Shown in pieces: positions 14,392 through 21,665 of a DNA stretch of 26,964 nt. Position 1 is the first letter of the stretch, and each line of letters opens with the position of its first letter. The translations under genes were made by a program, and so were the position numbers. Location of the stretch: positions 1 through 26,964 of the forward strand of contig CAZSHM010000025.1 in NCBI GenBank assembly GCA_964606855.1. The letters run 5' to 3'. This DNA is from UBA7185 sp964606855. GTDB lineage: Bacteria > Bacillota > Peptococcia > Peptococcales > Peptococcaceae. A model generated the notes under the pieces. The model was not told the DNA's origin, did no database searches, and worked only from the letters and a program-made list of their open reading frames with translations.

Positions 14392-14931
14392 ATGGCTAGA
14401 TTGAAAGAAAAGTATCTGAAGGAAGTTGTTCCCGGTTTACAGGAACAGTTCAAATATACCAATGTGATGGCGATTCCCAAGCTGGACAAAGTTGTGATCA
14501 ACATCGGTCTGGGCGAAGCGGTACAGAACCCCAAAGCGCTGGACGCCGCGCTGAATGATCTGACCCTGATCTCCGGACAGAAGCCGGTCATCACCAGAGC
14601 GAAAAAATCCATTGCCGGTTTCAAGGTGAGAGAAGGCATGCCGGTGGGCGTTAAGGTAACGCTGCGCGGAGATCGGATGTATGAGTTCGTCGACAGATTG
14701 CTGACCGTCGCGCTGCCCCGTGTGCGTGATTTCCACGGCGTTTCGCCGAAATCCTTTGACGGCAGAGGGAACTACAGTCTGGGCCTGCGGGAGCAGTTGA
14801 TCTTCCCGGAGATCGAATATGACAAGATTGATAAAGTCAGAGGCATGGAGGTCGTATTCTCTACGACGGCCAAGACCGACGAAGAGGGCAGAGCACTGTT
14901 GAAACTTTTGGGTATGCCATTCGCAAGTTAA
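14392..14931 (+). CDS. rplE: 50S ribosomal protein L5
   Basis: Binds 5S rRNA and contacts the P-site tRNA. It has 179 residues from ATG 14392, behind AAAGGAGG. The N-terminal LKEKYLKEVVPGLQEQF, the INIGLGEAVQNPK strand, TRAKKSIAGFKVREGMPVGVKVTLRG and FPEIEYDKI are conserved. It is followed closely by the short S14 gene. Confidence 0.98.
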   Translation: MARLKEKYLKEVVPGLQEQFKYTNVMAIPKLDKVVINIGLGEAVQNPKALDAALNDLTLISGQKPVITRAKKSIAGFKVREGMPVGVKVTLRGDRMYEFVDRLLTVALPRVRDFHGVSPKSFDGRGNYSLGLREQLIFPEIEYDKIDKVRGMEVVFSTTAKTDEEGRALLKLLGMPFAS

Positions 14932-14954
14932 TTGATTGGGAGGTAAGAAATCCT

Positions 14955-15134
14955 ATGGCAAAGACATCCATGAAGGTGCGCAAGGCACCGAAATATAAGG
15001 TCAGAGTAGTCAACAGATGTAAGGTTTGCGGACGTCCCCATGCATATATGCGTAAATTCGGTCTTTGCAGAGTATGTTTCCGTGAATTAGCGTATAAAGG
15101 CCAGCTGCCTGGTGTGACAAAGTCCAGTTGGTAA
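14955..15134 (+). CDS. rpsN: 30S ribosomal protein S14, type Z
   Basis: A 59-residue S14 of the short zinc-binding class (also called rpsZ), two residues shorter than the usual 61. ATG 14955 is preceded by GGGAGG at about 14938-14943. Cysteines at positions 22, 25, 38 and 41 form the CxxC-x12-CxxC ribbon, within NRCKVCGRPHAYMRKFGLCRVCFRELA. The ending GQLPGVTKSSW is characteristic. It lies between rplE and rpsH as in other Bacillota. Confidence 0.97.
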   Translation: MAKTSMKVRKAPKYKVRVVNRCKVCGRPHAYMRKFGLCRVCFRELAYKGQLPGVTKSSW

Positions 15135-15163
15135 GACCAAATGTATGGAAGGAGGTCCCTGTC

Positions 15164-15562
15164 ATGGCAATGACAGATCCGATCGCGGATTTCTTGACAA
15201 GAATTCGGAATGCAAATATGGTGATGCACGAGAAAGTGGAAATTCCCGCCTCCAAGACGAAGACGGCGCTGGCCGAGATTCTGAAGACGGAGGGGTTTAT
15301 CAAGGATTATGATCTCATCGAGGATGGGAAGCAGGGCATCATCCGGATCTATTTGAAATACGGCCCGAACCGTGAAAAGGTCATTTCCGGTTTGAAGCGG
15401 ATCAGCAAGCCCGGTTTGAAGGTGTACTGCAAGAAGGACGATGTGCCGAAGGTGCTGGGCGGTCTGGGAATCGCTGTGATTTCCACATCCAAGGGCATCA
15501 TGACGGACAAGGAAGCCCGCAAGCAGGGCCTGGGCGGAGAAGTGATCTGCTACGTGTGGTGA
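15164..15562 (+). CDS. rpsH: 30S ribosomal protein S8
   Basis: Central-domain 16S-binding protein; in enteric bacteria also the spc operon repressor. It has 132 residues from ATG 15164, eight bases after GGAGG (15151-15155); a farther in-frame start would overlap the end of rpsN and lacks support. MTDPIADFLTRIRNAN and the C-terminal STSKGIMTDKEARKQGLGGEVICYVW are diagnostic. Confidence 0.98.
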   Translation: MAMTDPIADFLTRIRNANMVMHEKVEIPASKTKTALAEILKTEGFIKDYDLIEDGKQGIIRIYLKYGPNREKVISGLKRISKPGLKVYCKKDDVPKVLGGLGIAVISTSKGIMTDKEARKQGLGGEVICYVW

Positions 15563-15593
15563 GGGATAAGCTGGTAGTGCAGGAGGTGCAACA

Positions 15594-16130
15594 ATGTCCC
15601 GAATTGGTAAACTCCCGGTCAGCATCGCCGACGGCGTCGAGGTGACGATCGCTGAGGGGAATCATGTCACTGTAAAAGGGCCGAAGGGTCAACTGGAAAG
15701 ACAGCTGCATCCCGCGATGGTTCTGGAGCAGGAAAACGGCCAGGTAAAGGTTCTTTGCCCGGATGAGGATAAAAAAGCGCTGTGGGGGTTGACCCGCACG
15801 CTGCTGAACAATATGGTGGTCGGTGTGACGCAGGGCTTCTCCAAGAGCCTGGAATTGGTCGGCGTGGGCTACAGAGCGCAGCTGCAGGGCAAAAAACTGG
15901 TGCTGCAGGTCGGCTACTCCCACCCGGTCGAATTTGAGCCGGAAGAAGGCATGGAGATCGAGGTGCCGAGCCCGACGCAGATTGTGGTCAAGGGCATCGA
16001 CAAAGAAAAGGTCGGCAGTTTGGCCGCCAATATCCGTGCCGTGCGTGAGCCGGAGCCCTACAAAGGAAAGGGAATCCGTTACGCGGGCGAAGTCGTAAAA
16101 TTAAAAGCCGGAAAATCTGGTGGCAAATAA
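15594..16130 (+). CDS. rplF: 50S ribosomal protein L6
   Basis: Protein near the factor-binding site and sarcin-ricin loop. It has 178 residues from ATG 15594, behind GGAGGT. MSRIGKLPV, VTVKGPKGQLER, LVGVGYRAQLQGKKLVLQVGYSHPV and the C-terminal EPYKGKGIRYAGE signature are present, so both duplicated domains are complete. Confidence 0.98.
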   Translation: MSRIGKLPVSIADGVEVTIAEGNHVTVKGPKGQLERQLHPAMVLEQENGQVKVLCPDEDKKALWGLTRTLLNNMVVGVTQGFSKSLELVGVGYRAQLQGKKLVLQVGYSHPVEFEPEEGMEIEVPSPTQIVVKGIDKEKVGSLAANIRAVREPEPYKGKGIRYAGEVVKLKAGKSGGK

Positions 16131-16136
16131 TCCGTA

Positions 16137-16152
16137 AGCCGGTGAAGCGGCT
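16137..16152 (+). promoter_or_regulatory. Small hairpin between rplF and rplR
   Basis: AGCCG (16137-16141) pairs with CGGCT (16148-16152) around a six-base loop, seven bases after the rplF stop. A stem this short could be chance. It is listed because the other longer spacers of the cluster also carry hairpins. Confidence 0.3.
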
Positions 16153-16182
16153 GTTCAATTCCGGGGAAAGGAGTGACAGAAC

Positions 16183-16536
16183 GTGATTAAACAGACTCCC
16201 AAAAAGAGAATCCGTATGAAAAAACACTGGAGAATGAGAAATAAAATCAAAGGAACCGCGGACAGACCGCGGTTGGCGGTATTCAGAAGCACGAAACATA
16301 TCTATGCGCAGATTATCGACGATACGGTAGGCTACACGCTGGCCGCGGCTTCCACGCAGGAAGTGCGGGTTGACGGCACCAAGACAGAGGCGGCCAGAGC
16401 GGTCGGCGAGGCGATCGCCAAGAAGGCGCTGGAGAAGGGAATCACCAAAGTTGTGTTTGACCGGGGCGGCAACCTGTATCACGGCCGTATCCAGGCGCTG
16501 GCCGAAGGGGCCAGGGAAGCTGGCCTTGATTTCTGA
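16183..16536 (+). CDS. rplR: 50S ribosomal protein L18
   Basis: 5S rRNA-binding protein. It has 117 residues from GTG 16183, with AAAGGAG upstream. The Arg/Lys-rich N-terminal segment through residue 25 and then RPRLAVFRSTKHIYAQIIDD, VVFDRGGNLYHGRIQALAEGAREAGL are characteristic. The position between L6 and S5 is standard. Confidence 0.98.
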   Translation: MIKQTPKKRIRMKKHWRMRNKIKGTADRPRLAVFRSTKHIYAQIIDDTVGYTLAAASTQEVRVDGTKTEAARAVGEAIAKKALEKGITKVVFDRGGNLYHGRIQALAEGAREAGLDF

Positions 16537-16560
16537 TCAACGGTGAAGGAGGGAAAAGGA

Positions 16561-17061
16561 TTGGCAAGGTTAGACGCGAACAACTATGAATTGAAAGAGA
16601 GAGTCGTCCAGATCAACCGCGTGGCAAAGACCGTCAAGGGCGGCCGCCGCATGAGCTTCAGCGCCCTGGTCGTCGTGGGCAATGAGAACGGCGTGGTCGG
16701 CATCGGTATGGGCAAGGCCAACGAGGTGCCCGAGGCGATCCGCAAGGGAATCGAGGACGCGAAGAAAAATCTGACAGAAGTTCCTGTCGTCAACAATACG
16801 ATCCCGCATGAGATCGTCGGGCGCTTCGGCGCCGCGCGCGTGATGATGCGGCCCGCGTCCGAAGGTACCGGCGTCATCGCCGGCGGCGCGGTGCGCGCGG
16901 TCGTGGAGTTGGCGGGCATTAAGAATATCCTGGCAAAATCACTGGGCTCCGACACGAGCCTGAACATCGTCAAGGCCACCATGCAGGGGCTGAACTCCAT
17001 GAAGCGTGTGGAGGATGTGGCGCGGCTGCGCGGCAAGACGGTTGAGGAAATCTTAGGGTAA
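16561..17061 (+). CDS. rpsE: 30S ribosomal protein S5, TTG start
   Basis: Helps set decoding accuracy and the mRNA entry channel. The start chosen is TTG 16561, eight bases after AGGAGG (16547-16552), giving 166 residues and the normal N terminus MARLDANNYELKERVV. A GTG at 16543 just before the Shine-Dalgarno has no ribosome-binding site of its own. INRVAKTVKGGRRMSFSALVVVG, GKANEVPEAIRKGIEDA and GTGVIAGGAVRAV are conserved. Confidence 0.97.
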   Translation: MARLDANNYELKERVVQINRVAKTVKGGRRMSFSALVVVGNENGVVGIGMGKANEVPEAIRKGIEDAKKNLTEVPVVNNTIPHEIVGRFGAARVMMRPASEGTGVIAGGAVRAVVELAGIKNILAKSLGSDTSLNIVKATMQGLNSMKRVEDVARLRGKTVEEILG

Positions 17062-17074
17062 GGGGGATTCGGAG

Positions 17075-17260
17075 ATGGCACAGATCAAAATCACCTTGGT
17101 GAAAAGTGTGATCGGCTCGCCGGAAAGACAGAGGCGGGTTGTGAAAGCCCTCGGCCTCAAGAAAACGAACAGTTCCGTGATCCAGGAGGATACGCCCGTC
17201 ATCCGAGGGATGGTTGCAAAAGTACATCATCTTGTAAGTGTGGAAGAGATAGATGCCTGA
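17075..17260 (+). CDS. rpmD: 50S ribosomal protein L30
   Basis: Small 23S-binding protein of 61 residues from ATG 17075, with GGGGGA seven bases upstream. ITLVKSVIGSPERQRRVVKALGLKKTNSSV is the family signature, and RGMVAKVHHLVSVEE closes it. It lies 13 bases after rpsE. Confidence 0.97.
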   Translation: MAQIKITLVKSVIGSPERQRRVVKALGLKKTNSSVIQEDTPVIRGMVAKVHHLVSVEEIDA

Positions 17261-17289
17261 TCAGCGTTTGAACTAGGAGGTGTTTTTTA

Positions 17290-17736
17290 GTGAAACTCCA
17301 TGAACTGAAGCCCGCCGCGGGGGCGACAAGCGCGCCGAAACGCAAGGGGAGAGGGATTGGATCCGGGTTGGGAAAGACTGCCGGGAAAGGGCATAAAGGA
17401 CAGAAGGCCCGTTCCGGCGGCGGAAAAGGGCCGTACTTTGAAGGCGGACAGACGCCGCTGCAGCGCCGGATGCCCAAGAGGGGCTTTACCAACGCGAGGT
17501 TCAAGGTAGAATACACAGAAGTCAATCTGGATCGTCTGGAACGGTTCGAAGCAAATACGGAAATTACCCCCGAGTTGCTGTTCGACAACGGCATCGTGAA
17601 GCAGGTGAAAAACGGTGGCGTGAAAATCCTGGGCAACGGTGAAGTGACGAAAGCGTTCACGGTCAAGGCGAATGCGTTCAGCAAATCCGCGCAGGAGAAA
17701 ATCGAGGCAGCCGGCGGCCGAGTTGAGGTGATTTGA
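17290..17736 (+). CDS. rplO: 50S ribosomal protein L15
   Basis: Late-assembly protein of 148 residues from GTG 17290, behind AGGAGGTG. The Gly/Lys/Arg-rich N-terminal extension with KRKGRGIGSGLGKTAGKGHKGQKAR is typical, as is GQTPLQRRMPKRGFTN. The C-terminal SKSAQEKIEAAGGRVEVI is complete. secY begins one base after the stop. Confidence 0.98.
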   Translation: MKLHELKPAAGATSAPKRKGRGIGSGLGKTAGKGHKGQKARSGGGKGPYFEGGQTPLQRRMPKRGFTNARFKVEYTEVNLDRLERFEANTEITPELLFDNGIVKQVKNGGVKILGNGEVTKAFTVKANAFSKSAQEKIEAAGGRVEVI

Positions 17737-17737
17737 C

Positions 17738-18988
17738 TTGTTAAGCACGCTCAAGAGCGCTTTAAAAGCGGAGGACACACGCAAAAAGATCCTTTTCACA
17801 TTATTGATGTTCCTCGTATTCCGCATCGGTGCCCATATTCCGGTGCCGGGAATTGACGGTGCGGTGATTCAGCAGCTGACGGAGCAGGCGAAACTGCTGG
17901 GCTTTTTTGATATGGTCTCCGGCGGTGCTTTCCGCAACTTCTCCATCTTTGCCATGAGTATCACGCCGTACATCAACGCGTCGATCATCATCCAACTGCT
18001 GACGGTCATCGTGCCGCGCCTGGAACGGCTGGCGAAAGAGGACCGCAAAAAGATTGTAGAGTATACCCGGTATCTGACAGTGGTCCTGGCCTTTGTGCAG
18101 GCGATCGGCGTTTCCTTCGGGTTCCGCCGCGCCCTGGTGAACGATTCTCTGGGCAGCATCGCCCTGATCACGCTGACCCTGACGGCCGGCACGGCCTGCC
18201 TGATGTGGATCGGCGAGCTGATCACCGAGAAGGGAATCGGCAACGGCATCTCGCTGATCATCTTTGCCGGTATCGTCTCCCGCATCCCGTCCGGATGTTA
18301 TACGCTGTACAATTACATCGTGGCCAACGGCGCGATGGGCGTTCTGGTTGTCCTGCTGTTCGCGGTGATCGCTCTGGCCGCAGTCGTCGCGGTTGTGGCG
18401 GTGCAGGAAGGGGAGAGACGGATCCCGGTGCAGTATGCGAAGCGTGTGGTGGGCCGCAAAGTCTATGGCGGACAGTCCACACACATTCCAATCAAGGTCA
18501 ACTCTGCCGGCGTGATCCCGGTCATCTTCGCGATGTCCATTTTGATGCTCCCGGGCACGATCGCCTCGTTTTTCCCGAACAACAGCTTTGCTGTGACGAT
18601 CACCAACATCTTTGATGCATCCGGCATCTTTTACAATATCTTATATGCGCTGCTGATTGTGTTCTTCACATATTTCTATTCCGCGATCACCTTCAATCCG
18701 CTGGATGTGGCGGAGAATATCAAGAAGAACGGCGGGTTCATTCCCGGACTGCGGCCGGGCAGACCGACCGCCGAGTATATCACGAAAGTGATGAGCCGCA
18801 TCACGCTGTTCGGCGGCATCTTCCTGGCGATCATCGCGGTGCTGCCGGCGATCATCATGGGCCTGACCCATCTGGATCTGTATTTCGGCGGTACGGCGCT
18901 CCTGATCGTTGTGGGCGTGGCGCTGGATACCATGAAGCAGCTGGAAGCGACGCTGCTGATGCGCAACTATGAAGGCTTTATGAAGTAA
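17738..18988 (+). CDS. secY: Protein translocase subunit SecY, TTG start
   Basis: Channel-forming subunit of the SecYEG translocon in the inner membrane. It has 416 residues and about ten hydrophobic membrane segments. The start is TTG 17738, with GAGGTG (17725-17730) seven bases upstream, inside the end of rplO. MTPYINASIIIQLL in the second segment, the cytosolic GGQSTHIPIKVNSAGVIPVIFA region and the GGFIPGLRPGRPTAEYI loop are conserved. Placement between rplO and adk is typical for Bacillota. Confidence 0.98.
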   Translation: MLSTLKSALKAEDTRKKILFTLLMFLVFRIGAHIPVPGIDGAVIQQLTEQAKLLGFFDMVSGGAFRNFSIFAMSITPYINASIIIQLLTVIVPRLERLAKEDRKKIVEYTRYLTVVLAFVQAIGVSFGFRRALVNDSLGSIALITLTLTAGTACLMWIGELITEKGIGNGISLIIFAGIVSRIPSGCYTLYNYIVANGAMGVLVVLLFAVIALAAVVAVVAVQEGERRIPVQYAKRVVGRKVYGGQSTHIPIKVNSAGVIPVIFAMSILMLPGTIASFFPNNSFAVTITNIFDASGIFYNILYALLIVFFTYFYSAITFNPLDVAENIKKNGGFIPGLRPGRPTAEYITKVMSRITLFGGIFLAIIAVLPAIIMGLTHLDLYFGGTALLIVVGVALDTMKQLEATLLMRNYEGFMK

Positions 18989-19005
18989 GCTGTGGAGGGA
19001 TTACA

Positions 19006-19653
19006 ATGAAAATCATACTGATGGGACCTCCCGGTGCCGGGAAAGGAACCCAGGCGGAAAAGTTGGTCGAGTTGTACCATATCCCCCATATCTCCACCGG
19101 TGATATGTTTCGCAAGGCCCAGAAAGAGGGAACAGCGCTGGGCTTAGAGGCTAAGCAGTACATGGAACGGGGTCAGCTGGTGCCCGATGCCGTGACGGTG
19201 GGCATCGTGCGGGAGCGCTTGGCGGAGGAGGACTGCAAGGACGGCTTCCTGCTGGACGGTTTCCCGAGGACGGTGCAGCAGGCCGACGCGCTGGATCAGA
19301 TCCTGCAGGAGCTGGGCGTGGCGTTGGACTGTGTGGTCAACTTGGAAGTCGACAAGGAGCTCCTGCTGGATCGGCTGACGGGGCGAAGAGTCTGCAGAAA
19401 CTGCGGCGCCACGTACCATATTGCGAACAAGGCCCCCGCGGCGGAGGGAATCTGCGATCAATGCGGCGGCCCCCTCTATCAGCGAGACGACGATACGGCG
19501 GAGACGGTGAACAGCCGTTTGGATGTCTACCGCGCGCAGACCGCGCCGCTCATCCAGTATTATCAGACCAAAGGCATCCTGCGCTCCGTAGATGGCGGAA
19601 AGGCAATGGAGGAAGTATTAGCCGATATTCGTTCTGCTCTAGAAAACAAGTGA
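19006..19653 (+). CDS. adk: Adenylate kinase, zinc-lid form
   Basis: Interconverts ATP plus AMP and two ADP. It has 215 residues from ATG 19006. The P-loop is GPPGAGKGTQA at residues 7-17. The LID domain has CRNC (130-133) and CDQC (150-153), giving a Cys4 zinc site as in Gram-positive long-form enzymes. DGFPRT (84-89) is the conserved AMP/ATP region. infA follows after 17 bases; map (methionine aminopeptidase), common at this place, is absent. Confidence 0.98.
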   Translation: MKIILMGPPGAGKGTQAEKLVELYHIPHISTGDMFRKAQKEGTALGLEAKQYMERGQLVPDAVTVGIVRERLAEEDCKDGFLLDGFPRTVQQADALDQILQELGVALDCVVNLEVDKELLLDRLTGRRVCRNCGATYHIANKAPAAEGICDQCGGPLYQRDDDTAETVNSRLDVYRAQTAPLIQYYQTKGILRSVDGGKAMEEVLADIRSALENK

Positions 19654-19670
19654 TAAGGAGGCTAATGCAT

Positions 19671-19886
19671 ATGTCCAAGGATGTCATTGAGGTGGAGGGA
19701 ACCGTGGTGGAACCTCTGCCGAACGCGATGTTTCAGGTCGAGCTGGCGAACGGCCACAAGGTGCTGGCGCATGTTTCCGGCAAGATCCGCATGAATTTTA
19801 TCAAAATCCTTCCGGGGGACAGGGTGACCGTGGAGCTCTCTCCGTATGATTTGAGCCGCGGCCGCATCACCTACCGGTTTAAGTAG
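19671..19886 (+). CDS. infA: Translation initiation factor IF-1
   Basis: OB-fold factor binding the 30S A site. It has 71 residues from ATG 19671, nine bases after AAGGAGG; an ATG at 19665 lies only three bases from the Shine-Dalgarno. SKDVIEVEGTVVEPLPNAMF, VLAHVSGKIRMNFIKILPGD and LSRGRITYRFK are near-invariant. Confidence 0.98.
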   Translation: MSKDVIEVEGTVVEPLPNAMFQVELANGHKVLAHVSGKIRMNFIKILPGDRVTVELSPYDLSRGRITYRFK

Positions 19887-19946
19887 TCTCGCGCGGCGCA
19901 GAACTGTGCGGGACAAAGGTTCTGAATCCGACAAGGAGGGAGCAGC

Positions 19947-20060
19947 ATGAAAGTGAGAGCTTCTGTGAAGCCGATCTGCGAAAAGTGCAAGATCATCCGC
20001 CGCAAGGGCGCGGTGATGGTGATCTGCGAGAATCCGAAGCATAAGCAGAAACAGGGTTAA
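19947..20060 (+). CDS. rpmJ: 50S ribosomal protein L36, zinc form
   Basis: A 37-residue protein from ATG 19947, behind AAGGAGGG. Cysteines 11, 14 and 27 plus histidine 32 form the zinc ribbon of the C+ class, in KPICEKCKIIRRKG and VICENPKHKQKQG. It is placed between infA and rpsM as usual. Confidence 0.97.
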   Translation: MKVRASVKPICEKCKIIRRKGAVMVICENPKHKQKQG

Positions 20061-20083
20061 TTCCTTTGCCGGGAGAGGCAGAA

Positions 20084-20096
20084 GCGGGAAACCCGC
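20084..20096 (+). promoter_or_regulatory. Small GC hairpin in the rpmJ-rpsM spacer
   Basis: GCGGG (20084-20088) pairs with CCCGC (20092-20096) around AAA. It lies in a 125-base spacer, the second longest in the ribosomal cluster. Confidence 0.35.
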
Positions 20097-20150
20097 AGCC
20101 GGAAACCCTGTGAGCGAAAACCAAAAAATCCGAAGCGCAAGATAGATTTC

Positions 20151-20167
20151 TGAGAATGAATTTCTCA
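20151..20167 (+). promoter_or_regulatory. Hairpin directly upstream of the rpsM ribosome-binding site
   Basis: TGAGAA (20151-20156) pairs with TTCTCA (20162-20167) around TGAAT. The stem ends two bases before GGAGG (20170-20174). Such a position could control access to the S13 start. In enteric bacteria S4 represses translation from the rpsM leader through a pseudoknot; I see no clear pseudoknot here. Confidence 0.42.
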
Positions 20168-20185
20168 TGGGAGGTGCATCGAAGC

Positions 20186-20554
20186 ATGGCACGAATCGTT
20201 GGGATTGACTTGCCAAGAGAAAAGAGAGTCGTTATCGGCCTGACGTATATCTATGGCATCGGCAGACCCACCGCGGAAAAAATCGTGGCGGAGACGGGGA
20301 TCAACCCCGACACGCGGGTGCGTGACCTGACGGAGGAAGAAGTACAGAAGCTGAGAGACGTCGTCGGCAAGATGAAGGTCGAGGGCGACCTGCGCCGGGA
20401 GGTTTCCCTGAACATCAAGCGTCTGTCCGAGATCGGCTGCTACCGCGGTGTGCGGCACCGCAGAGGCCTGCCGGTCAGAGGGCAGAGAACCAAGACGAAC
20501 GCAAGAACACGCAAGGGTAAAGTGAAAACTGTAGGCGCGAAACGCAAGAAGTAA
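20186..20554 (+). CDS. rpsM: 30S ribosomal protein S13
   Basis: Head protein contacting P-site tRNA and the intersubunit bridges. It has 122 residues from ATG 20186, which gives the usual MARIVGIDLPREKR start. GGAGG (20170-20174) is 11 bases away, a rather long spacing. An upstream in-frame ATG at 20156 lies inside the hairpin and lacks a ribosome-binding site. YIYGIGRPTAEKI and RGVRHRRGLPVRGQRTKTNARTRKG are diagnostic. Confidence 0.98.
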   Translation: MARIVGIDLPREKRVVIGLTYIYGIGRPTAEKIVAETGINPDTRVRDLTEEEVQKLRDVVGKMKVEGDLRREVSLNIKRLSEIGCYRGVRHRRGLPVRGQRTKTNARTRKGKVKTVGAKRKK

Positions 20555-20570
20555 GGAGTGGGTGTGTGAA

Positions 20571-20969
20571 ATGGCTAAGCCGAAGACTGCTAATACTCGC
20601 GTAAAACGCAGAGAACGCAAAAATGTGGACAAGGGCATCGCGCATATCAAATCCACATTTAACAATACGATCGTTACCATCACGGACATGAACGGCAATG
20701 CGTTATCTTGGGCCAGTGCCGGCGGAATGGGGTTCAAAGGCTCCAGGAAGAGCACGCCCTACGCCGCGCAGACAGCCGCGGACGCGGCCGCGCGAGCTGC
20801 GATGGAGCACGGCCTGAGAGAGATCGAGTGCTACGTCAAGGGCCCGGGCGCAGGGAGAGAAGCGGCGATTCGCTCTTTGCAGGCCGCGGGGCTGGAAGTC
20901 ACCCTGATCAAGGACGTCACCCCGATTCCACACAATGGTTGCCGTCCGCCGAAGCGCAGAAGAGTCTAG
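20571..20969 (+). CDS. rpsK: 30S ribosomal protein S11
   Basis: Platform protein at the mRNA exit. The start is ATG 20571, giving 132 residues; AAGGAG is 12 bases upstream, and in-frame GTG 20562 is only three bases from it. GIAHIKSTFNNTIVTITD, SAGGMGFKGSRKSTPYAAQ, VKGPGAGREAAIRSL and the C-terminal PHNGCRPPKRRRV are conserved. Confidence 0.98.
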   Translation: MAKPKTANTRVKRRERKNVDKGIAHIKSTFNNTIVTITDMNGNALSWASAGGMGFKGSRKSTPYAAQTAADAAARAAMEHGLREIECYVKGPGAGREAAIRSLQAAGLEVTLIKDVTPIPHNGCRPPKRRRV

Positions 20970-20985
20970 GAGGTGTGTTGGAGAA

Positions 20986-21612
20986 ATGGCAAGATATACA
21001 GGGCCTGTTTGCCGTCTGTGCCGCAGAGAAGGCGTGAAACTGTTTTTGAAGGGTGACCGCTGCTACTCCAAGAAGTGTGCCATGGAGAAGAGAAGCTACG
21101 CGCCCGGGCAGCATGGTCAGCGCAGAAGTAAGCAGAGCGAATATGGGTTGCAGCTGAGAGAGAAACAGAAAGCCCGCCGGATCTACGGCGTGCTGGAAGG
21201 ACAGTTTGAGTCGTATTTTGACAAGGCGGAGCGCAAGAAGGGCGTCACCGGCGAAAACCTGCTGGTCCTTCTGGAAAGCCGCTTTGACAATGTCGTTTAC
21301 CGCGCCGGGTTTGCTTCCTCCCGCAATCAGGCGAGACAGTTCGTGCGCCACAATCACTTCACGCTGAACGGAAATAAGGCGAACGTGCCGTCCATGGAGC
21401 TGAAGGTCGGAGACGTCATCCGGCTGAAAGACAAGAGCAAGAGTTCCGCGCTGATCAAAGAATTGGCGGATAATCTGGGAACCAAGAATCCTCCGGCTTG
21501 GTTGGAACTGGATGTAGAGAATCTGTCCGCAAAGGTTTTGAGAATGCCGACCAGAGAAGAGATTGACATCCCGGTGGAAGAACAGATGATTGTCGAGTTG
21601 TACTCCAAATAA
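20986..21612 (+). CDS. rpsD: 30S ribosomal protein S4, zinc form
   Basis: Nucleates 30S assembly and binds the 16S five-way junction. It has 208 residues from ATG 20986, with TAGGAGG overlapping the end of rpsK. The N-terminal cysteines 9, 12, 26 and 31 form the zinc site of the C+ class. The S4 RNA-binding domain has LLVLLESRFDNVVYRAGFASSRNQARQFVRHNH. Its location inside the alpha operon, before rpoA, is the arrangement of many clostridia-like bacteria; in Bacillus rpsD is elsewhere. Confidence 0.98.
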   Translation: MARYTGPVCRLCRREGVKLFLKGDRCYSKKCAMEKRSYAPGQHGQRRSKQSEYGLQLREKQKARRIYGVLEGQFESYFDKAERKKGVTGENLLVLLESRFDNVVYRAGFASSRNQARQFVRHNHFTLNGNKANVPSMELKVGDVIRLKDKSKSSALIKELADNLGTKNPPAWLELDVENLSAKVLRMPTREEIDIPVEEQMIVELYSK

Positions 21613-21642
21613 TTCATATCATTAGGACTCTTAGGTTATACT
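21613..21642 (+). promoter_or_regulatory. Possible weak promoter before rpoA
   Basis: TATACT (21637-21642) is a good -10 and TTCATA (21613-21618) a poor -35, 18 bases apart, in an AT-richer spacer. It could supplement read-through from the operon. Evidence is base pattern only. Confidence 0.27.
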
Positions 21643-21665
21643 GCGTATAAGTAGGAGGTTGAAGA

